Origin: PXAH01 sp964605645
GTDB taxonomy: Bacteria; Omnitrophota; Gorgyraeia; Duberdicusellales; 4484-171
Length of the DNA: 50,669 bases
Assembly (NCBI GenBank): GCA_964605645.1
Contig: CAZSDJ010000009.1
Location: 1 to 50,669 of the forward strand
Reading direction: 5' to 3'
The position numbers and the translations under genes were made by a program. A model generated the notes under the pieces. The model did not search any database. It had not been told where the DNA came from and saw only the letters and a program-made list of their open reading frames with translations. Positions 39,201 through 48,200 of the stretch are shown here, piece by piece; within the stretch, counting starts at the first letter, position 1; the number at the start of each line of letters is the position of its first letter.

Positions 39201-42200
39201 GCTTACAGAGGCAGAGCAGAAAACCTTATCCAGCCTGGTTGCCAAACACAGAGATGCCATAGCTGCAGGTGAACAAGCTTACCAACAAGCACAGCAACAG
39301 ACAGCTGCCTTATTAAGAAACAACAACCAGCCGCAGTTAGCAGATATCTTAGTTGGAGCCAAGGTAGTCCGAGGCCCACCGCAGCTTTTTGCCGAGTTCA
39401 AGCAAGCTATCGGCCGAGAACTAACCGGCATAAACACAGGCGGCATAATAGTAATAAACCCTGCCACAGAAGCCGACCGGACCGAATTAGGAAAAACCCT
39501 AATCCATGAGGCAGCAGCCATAACCGGCCGAGCCCACAGCCAAGCGGTAAGCTTAGAATACATCGCCGACCCGATAGTTCAGGCCATGGAGGCCTTCTAT
39601 GAGGAAGGTAAAACGGCTGATGAGCTTAACGCTAAAAGATTAGAAGAGTTAGCCGATAAAGACAAACTTAAACCGGCCGGCTTTTACTGGTTAGAAGACC
39701 AGCTGGCTAACTTAGATAGAGAAGACACTATCCAGTCTTTACTTAAAGGAGAGCTGGCTATATTTTTCTACTCAGCCGGAGAGGCCAGCCGCTTCTGGAA
39801 ATCCCTAATTAAGTTCGGCCTAATAACAGAGGAAGAAGCCAAAGACCCGGTAGTCAGAAACAACTACCGCAGGTGGAACATCGATGTCTGGGAGTTAGCC
39901 GACAGAGTAAGGAAGAACCTGCCTTCATTAAGGAAGCAGCTTAAAGACAGCCAAGAAGAGCTTGCCGGCTTAGAAGAAGGCACAAAGAAATACAAAGATA
40001 CCCAAAAAGACATCAAGACCCTAAAAGCTGCCTTAAGTATAGAAGGCTTATATCCCCAAAATCCCGGCTACGCTCAATACAGAAAAATAGGCGTCAGGCA
40101 GCTGCAGTCTCTGACAGACGGAGTTAGGCTAGCAGCCAAAAAACACGGCTTTAAGTCTGAAAAACTACTAGCCAACCTAAAGCTTGCCTTCTGCGTAAAC
40201 GCCAATATCTTACCGGATGTAGAAACTGACTTAAAAGAAAACAACTTCTTCGGCCTAAACCCGGAAAACATAGTATTAATCCTAAACGACTATGCCCCCG
40301 GATTTAGGAGAGAAGACGGCCGCTTTAAGCCTACCGATAAAGAGACCAACTACAACCACGGCTTCAACACTATCAACGGAAACCAGAAGAACTCAAGTTA
40401 TAGATATAACCAAGATATCGGCCACTTCGAAATGCAAACCGAAAAAGCCTTTGACTACTTACAACAAAGAGGCGCAAAGGTAGGCGTAATCCACCGTTCC
40501 AACGATTTAATTACCCTTGCTTCTGAGTGTGCCTTGGATATAGATATGTATGCCTTATACAGAAAGTTGGCCAAAGAAGAAGAGATCAATATGCTTATTG
40601 AGCTGATGAATAACTTCACCGGCCAAAAAGGCGGCCTGCTCTACGGCAGGACAGACAGAGAAGGCAAATTAGGCTTCTTAGCAGAAGGTTTAGCTACTAA
40701 TACTGATAAAGTCCAGAAAGCTTTAGCCGAACTAAAGAAACAAGTACAAACTCAACAGGGACTGCCCGATATACCATACAACCGCCTCTACCACTATTTT
40801 GACATCGCAAAAACCCAAGAGAACCTAGCCAAAAGCGGCTTAGCTCCGTTGATGTCATTAAAAGACAACAAACCCGAAGCCGGTATCTGGTCCCCGGAGA
40901 TACCCACCGGAGACCTAACCATAATCCCCGGCTCCCGCACTGCGGCAGTCTTACGCAGAAACGACTACTTGATAGATAACCAAATCTTATCCGAAGACCC
41001 TGACTACACCCCGGGCCAAGGCGGCCTAATCCATGACTTCAAAGAATTAGGCCAGCTGCCGGCAGCCCTGCAGACAGCAGATAGCCAGGATAGAGAAGCT
41101 GTTTCATTAAATATTGTCTTAGTTGGCCCGCACGGTGCCGGCCTTGATTTTGCTTTGGCCCGGTCAGAACTGCTGCGCAAAATAAAATCATGGGATTCTT
41201 CAACTAAAGGCAACGAGAAAATAGCAACAATAGAAGAGATAACAAACAAGTTTAACCTTTCTGCTGGAGAGAATTTAAGCCTTTACCAGACAGTTTCTGC
41301 TGACTGGCGAACTGAAAAATGGGAGCTGGCAGTTGCCCGCTATAGAGATAACCCCACGCCAGCCAATAAACAGAAGGCTGAGAAAGCTGTTGGCGAGTTT
41401 TTAGAAGTTGAAAGGGCAAAATTGTATATTGATGATAGAGAAGCCAGAGAAGATTTAAGTAAACTTCCTGAAAGGATAATCCCTTATTGGCAGTTACGCT
41501 GGTTATATTTTAATACTTTTGTGGATGAAATTGCGCCTTTAGCCAGGCAAACAGCTTTAGAGTATATATTTGTATCTTTAGAAGGCAATACCGGCAGAGG
41601 CGATCTCTTATGGAAAAATGCCGAAGCGGTATTAACTGAAATTATGCTAAGTGAAGATAAAAATATCTGGGGGCCTGCTTTAGATAAGGCGTTTGCGTAT
41701 TTATCCGATGAAGATAAGCAAATTGCCTGGGAAAATATTTCTGAAAGTATAAATATAGTCCGGTTTGAAAAGAATCCTGAATTGGTAGAGAGAGTGGTTA
41801 ATTTTATCGCTGATCACTCAAAGAATGTACCTGCCAGAGCTTGGCTGGCAAAGAAAGCTATCCCGGAGATATTAGCCCGGCCGATAGAAGAAGAGAATAA
41901 ACAAAAGAAAGAGGAGTTTGAAGCTATTCGTTATCAGTATATTCAGAAACTCCTTAAAGAATTTAAAGCCGCCGGAAGCAGAACCTTGAGAAAGCCTTTG
42001 GCTTACGCCTTGGCTACTATCGGAGATACAAGAATAAAGGATGAGCTCATCCGGCAGCTTCAAGAAAACACCCAAAATATAGAAAATACCTCTTACAATC
42101 AAATAAATACGCTGGATATTCTACTGGGACGAAGGAGTGATATTATTAAGATATTGGGTGCCTTGAACTTTAAGGAATACCCGGATGCCTTGAGAGATGA

Positions 42201-45200
42201 GCTTATCTGGATAGTGCTTTACGGAAAAGACGCTTTGCCTGCTGATACCCGGGCTCACGCAGAGGCCGCGTCTGAAGTTGCCGCCCAAGCGCTGATGGAT
42301 TTATCTAATTTAGAAAGGCCCAAAACAAAGATAAACCCTGATAATAGGTTAGCAGGATTGCTGGGGTGTTCTCAAAATCAGCAAGAAATAAAAAAGAGAA
42401 TCATAAAAGAAATCGAAACAATAGGTTCAGTTTCAACCTTAAAACATTATGCCAGCCGGTTGATGGAAATATATGGATTAAGTTTTTCTGAAAGCATATC
42501 AGTTATAGAAGAATCTACCGGCTTACATATTGATGAGCTAATTAATTATTTTTCCTTAAAAACAGAAAAATATCAGCTTATTTCTTCTTCTGCTATAGCT
42601 AATACATCTATTGGCAAGTTACTTACTGAAACCTCTATGGGAGAAAATATAATTTTTGATGAAAGCAGAAATATCCTAAATATCGCTGGAGTAGATTATA
42701 AATGGCAACGGATATTAGGGGATAGCCATTCTGCTCCGGTTGAGATTTATGAAGATGAGGTTTCCGGAACTCAAGTGGTAGTTAAAACTGATAATGACTA
42801 CAGCGCGATGATAGAATATATCTCTTACAAGTTATTTGCATTAGCAGGCCTTCCTGTGCCAAAGATATCTATTATCCGCGATAATAAGGGTAAGGCGAAA
42901 TTAGTTATCGAATTTTTAGGTAATTATACCGGCAATGTCAGAAGATTGGCAAGAAGGTTTGAGGATGATTTAAGCATTAAGTCGGCATTGCTTTTGAGCG
43001 TTCTCATAGACGATAAAGACCGCACTCCCTGGAATATGATGTTTATGAAACTGCCTTTAGATATTACTAAATCTGAAGTTGAACGTAACGGGCAGCCGCA
43101 TTTGATGCATATAGATTTTGGCGGCAGTATGTTTGCTAAGCCCACAGAAGGGTTTACTTCTTTTGAAAATAGCTTTTATGGCGGCTTGGATGAATTTATC
43201 CGGACCATACGGCATAATCAAAGAATTGCAGTTAATCCGGCTTATGAGAATGCAGTTAGAGATAAAAGTTTTATGATGAAGTTGGCAAAGAGGCTGGCTG
43301 CTATTAGGGATGAGCAGATAGAAGAAATAGTTGGGGATGCCACGGCAAGATTAGGTTTCAACGAAAAAGAGACAGCAGAAGCTTCTTTAGAGGTGTGGAT
43401 AAAACGATGTAAGCTGGAAAATAAAGACGGTTTATGGAACAGAAAACCAAGACGGAACAGAGAAGGGCCTATTGAACTGTTTGAAGAAATGAAAGCTCGC
43501 ATAGATAGAGGGACAACGTTAACCGGCTACCTCTCCGATATGCTCAAGAAAAGGCGGGACGATATCAAAAACAAAGAATTTATTTTAAGGCCGGCTTTGT
43601 TTGAAAAAGGCCAGCCATTTTACCAAGAAGGTTATCTGTATAAATGGGGAAAAACCGAGGTTATAGATTCCAACACCAGAAGGTATAACTTTACCAAAGA
43701 AACCAATAACGAAAAAACAGAGGGCTATCTATTGGTTAAAATAACCAGCAGTCGGCAATGGAGAGTAGAGCTTTACTCTGAAGGAAAAGATAAGCTTGTT
43801 GACCAAGCCACATTGTTAAATGTTAATAGGTTGGGAGAAGTAACAGTAAATCAAGACCCCACCCGCACCGCAGATGGCCAGCCGCTAACAGAGCCAGAGC
43901 AGAAAACCTTATCCAGCCTGGTTGCCACACATAGGGATGCCATAGCTGCAAGCCAGCAAGCCTACTCAGCAGAAAAACAAGAAGTAACCTCACTGCTTAA
44001 AGATAGCCACCAGAAAAGGATAGCAGATATCCTGCAAGGAGCAAAGACAGTCCGAGGCCCGCCGCAGTTTTTTGACGAGTTCAAAAAAGCCACAGGCCGA
44101 GAATTAACCGGGATCAATACTGAAGGAATCATTGTAATAAACCCTGCCACAGAAGCCGACCGGACCGAATTAGGAAAAACCCTAATCCATGAGGCAGCAG
44201 CCATAACCGGCCGAGCCCACAGCCAAGCGGTAAGCTTAGAATACATCGCCGACCCGATAGTTAAGGCAATGGAGGCCTTCTATGAGGAAGGTAAAACCGC
44301 TGATCAGCTTAACGCCAAAAGGTTAGAAGAGCTAGCCGATAAAGATAAACTTAAACCGGCCGAATTCTTTTGGTTAGAAGATGAATTAAAGAATTTAGAT
44401 ATAGATAGTACTATCCAGTCTTTATTAAAAGGAGAGCTGGCTATATTTTTCTATTCAGCCGGGGAAGCCAGCCGCTTCTGGAAGTCATTGATTAAGTTCG
44501 GCTTAATCAGCAAAGAAGAAGCCAAAGACCCGGTAGTCAGAAACAACTACCGCCGCTGGAACATAAATGTCTGGGAGTTAGCCGAAAGAGTAAGGAAAAA
44601 TCTGCCTTCACTGAAGCAGCAGCTTAAGGATAAACAAACAGAACTTAACAGCTTAGAAGAAGGAAGCGATGAATATAAGGCTATAGCCAAAGACATAAAG
44701 ACCCTAAAAGCTGCCTTAAGCATAGAAAGCCTATACCCCCAAAACCCCGGCTATGCCCAATACAGAAAGATAGGCGTCAGGCAGTTGCAGTCTCTGGTAG
44801 ACGGAGTTAGGCTAGCAGCCAAAAAACATGGCTTTAAGTCTGAAAAACTACTAGCCAACCTAAAGCTTGCCTTCTGTGTAAATGCCAATATCTTACCGGA
44901 TGTAGAAACTGACTTAAAAGAAAACGGCTTCTTCGGCCTAAATCCGGAGAATATAGTTTTAATCTTAAACGACTATGCTCCCGGCTTCAAAAGAGAAGAC
45001 GTCCGCTTTAAGTCAACCGGTAAAGAAACTAACTACAACCACGGCTTTAACACCATAAACGGAGACCAAAAGAACTCAAGCTATATCTACAACCGAAAAA
45101 CAGGCAAGTTCGAACTGCAACAAGAGAAAGCCTTTGACTACCTACAAGAAAGAGGCGCAAAGGTTGGCGTAATCCACCGTTCCAACGACCTAATTACCCT

Positions 45201-48200
45201 TGCTTCTGAGTGTGCCTTGGATATAGATATGTATGCTCTCTACAGAAAACTGGCCAAAGAAGAAGGAATCAATATGCTTATTGAGCTGATGAACAACTTC
45301 ACCGGCCAAAAAGGCGGCTTGCTCTACGGAAGAAAAGATACCCAAGGCAAATTAGGCTTCCTCGCCGAAGGCCTGGCCACAAAAACTGACAAAGTCCAGA
45401 AGGCTTTGGCCGAACTAAAGAAACAAGTACAAACCCAACAAGGACTGCCCGATATACCATACAATCGCCTCTATCACTACTTTGACATCGCAAAAACTCA
45501 AGAGAACCTAGCCAAAAGCGGCTTAGCGCCATTGATGTCATTAAAAGACAACAAGCCTGAAGCCGGCATCTGGTCCCCGGAGATACCCACCGGAGACCTA
45601 ACCATAATCCCCGGCTCCCGTACAGCGGCAGTCTTGCGCAGAAACGACTACTTGATAGATAACCAAATCTTATCCGAAGATCCTGACTACACCCCGGGAG
45701 AAGGCGGCCTAATCCATGACTTCAAAGAATTAGGCCAGCTGCCGGATTCATTACGGGTAGCAGATAGTCAGGATGAAGATGGTGATTCACCAGCAGTAAT
45801 AATTTTAGTAGGTCCGCCAGCTTCCGGCAAGAACACAACTGTTAGATATCTTGAAAAAGAGTTGAATATTTCCGCAATATCTTCTGGACAAGAATTAAGG
45901 GATGCTATCGACAACGGAACTGATTTAGGAAATATCGCAAAAGAATATGTAGACAATGGATTATTAGTACCCGATGATTTAGTAGTGAAGATAGTAAAAG
46001 AGAAAATCGAGAGTGGAGATTATAAACAAAGAGGAGTCATTTTTGATGGATTCCCCCGTACTGAAAGCCAGGCTAAAATTCTTGATGATATGCTCACTGA
46101 ATTAGGTTTATCAGTTAATCTTGTTATTATTCATGATGCCAGAGATGATAAAGTTTTAGAAAGAAGTAATGGCCGGGCCCAAAAAGCAAAAAATAAAGGA
46201 GAAAAGCCGAGAAAAGCAGATGTAGATGTGTCCAGTTTTTTAAATCGTCTGGATATGTATAAACATGTAACATTGCCTAATGTAAGAACGTATTATCCAA
46301 AGGCTAAGCAGTGTGTTGTAGATGTACAAGGTAAAAAAGAAGAACAGCAAAATAATTTAAAACCAGCCGTTGAATTTATTAAAGGCCAGATTAAAGAATT
46401 TAAAGATGGGGGTAAGTTAAATCATATAGAGCAAATAGCTAATGGTATTACGGTAAAACAAGTGATGCATAAATTAGTAAAGAATATTGACGAAGAAGTG
46501 CCGGATGAATATTTTAATATAATATTTAACCTACGTAGTTGGCCTGAAGAAATTCCCGATAATTCTATAGTAAAGCACGATAACCCTTCTAGAATAAAAC
46601 GAAGAGCCGAAGAAATTGTCCTTAGTTATAAATTAATTAAGAGTTTAGTCCAAGATTCACAAAATAGCCCTTATTGTTTAGTCTATAAGCCTTATAATTT
46701 ATTAGGTTCGATAAAGTCAGAAGAATATGATGCATTGCAGGTTTTATTCATAAGTTATCAAGATATCCATCCTATAGATTCTATAGGAGACGGTGAATCA
46801 ATAGTTTGGGAATATAAAGATGTTGGCCGCAATTATCAAGGTATTTTGTCTGAAGATATAAAAGGAGATAAGGCTTCTATAACTGTAGCAGGAGTTGTGT
46901 GTAGAACGAATAAGCGCGTCCAAGACCTAATTGAAAGTTGCAGGGAAGTAGTTCCAGTTGCAAAGATTTTTGTCCCTGAAAAGAGTTCATCTGGAGAAAT
47001 AGTTTTAAAATTCATTCCTTCCGACCCCACCCGCACCCAAGACGGCCAGCCGCTTACAGAAGAAGAGCAGGGAGTTTTAGAGAACCTGCTTACCGAGCAC
47101 AGAGATGCCATAACTACAGGCGAGCAGGCTTATGAAGCATCCAGGCAAGAGATGGTTGCTTTACTTCGGGATAACCACCAACAAAGGATAGCCGATATCC
47201 TAAAAGGTGCCAAGGTAGTCCGCGGCCCGCCGCAGCTTTTTATCGAATTCAAAGCAAAAACTGGCAAAGACTTAACCGGCGTAAACACAAATATAAACCG
47301 GCAGAATTATGTAGTAATAAACCCTGCTTACGAAACTGATCGGACAGAATTAAGAAAAACCCTAATTCACGAAGCTGCAGCCTTATCTGGCTTATCTCAC
47401 AGCCAGGCAGTAAGCTTAGAATACATCGCTGACCTGATAAATTCAAGCTTAGCTGCAAATTGGAGAGTATTTGAAAAAAGATGGAAAGAAGCTCTAAGTC
47501 AACCGTTGAATGTTGACTTGCGTGAAAAAGATAAAGAGTTGAAACTTTTGTTGCATTTTGATTTGCCAGAACAAATGATTGCTAATATCCAATCAGAATT
47601 AGAGGCTTTATTACCAAAAGGTATTGTTAATAAAATTGCCTGGGATAGGCCAAGTCTTCCCTATGTTTCGATTACTTATTTTACAGTTGATAAAAAAAAT
47701 AAGCACAAAATTGAAGCAGAAACTAGCTATATTTTGGAAGATCTTATTTTTGAGACAATACATCCTTTTGAGTTTACTGCAAAAGGTATAGGCATTTTTA
47801 AAGGCAAGGCGCTATTTGTACCGATATTAATTGGTGGGAAAAATTCCGATATGATACATAAAGTTCAAACTACTTTCAATGAGAAAACTCATAAAGGCCC
47901 ATCTTCTTTTCGCTATTTAGCTCATGCTACTTTTGGATGGATTGTAGAAAAAATGAGTGATGAAGAACGGGAAATTTTATTAGAAGCAATTGGTAAAATC
48001 CAACACAAAGTATGGGCTACCCATAAAGTCGATTCTATAACTTTTTCCGAGAGATGGTTTTGGAAAGATAGAACAAAAGATAGCCGATTGGAAATACAAA
48101 AATTTTCTTTGAGGCCAGATCACCGGGATATGTATTTTGATGATATAAATATAAGCAATATTTGGAAAGGCATGATACAAAAAGGAAGTATGACAAGTAG

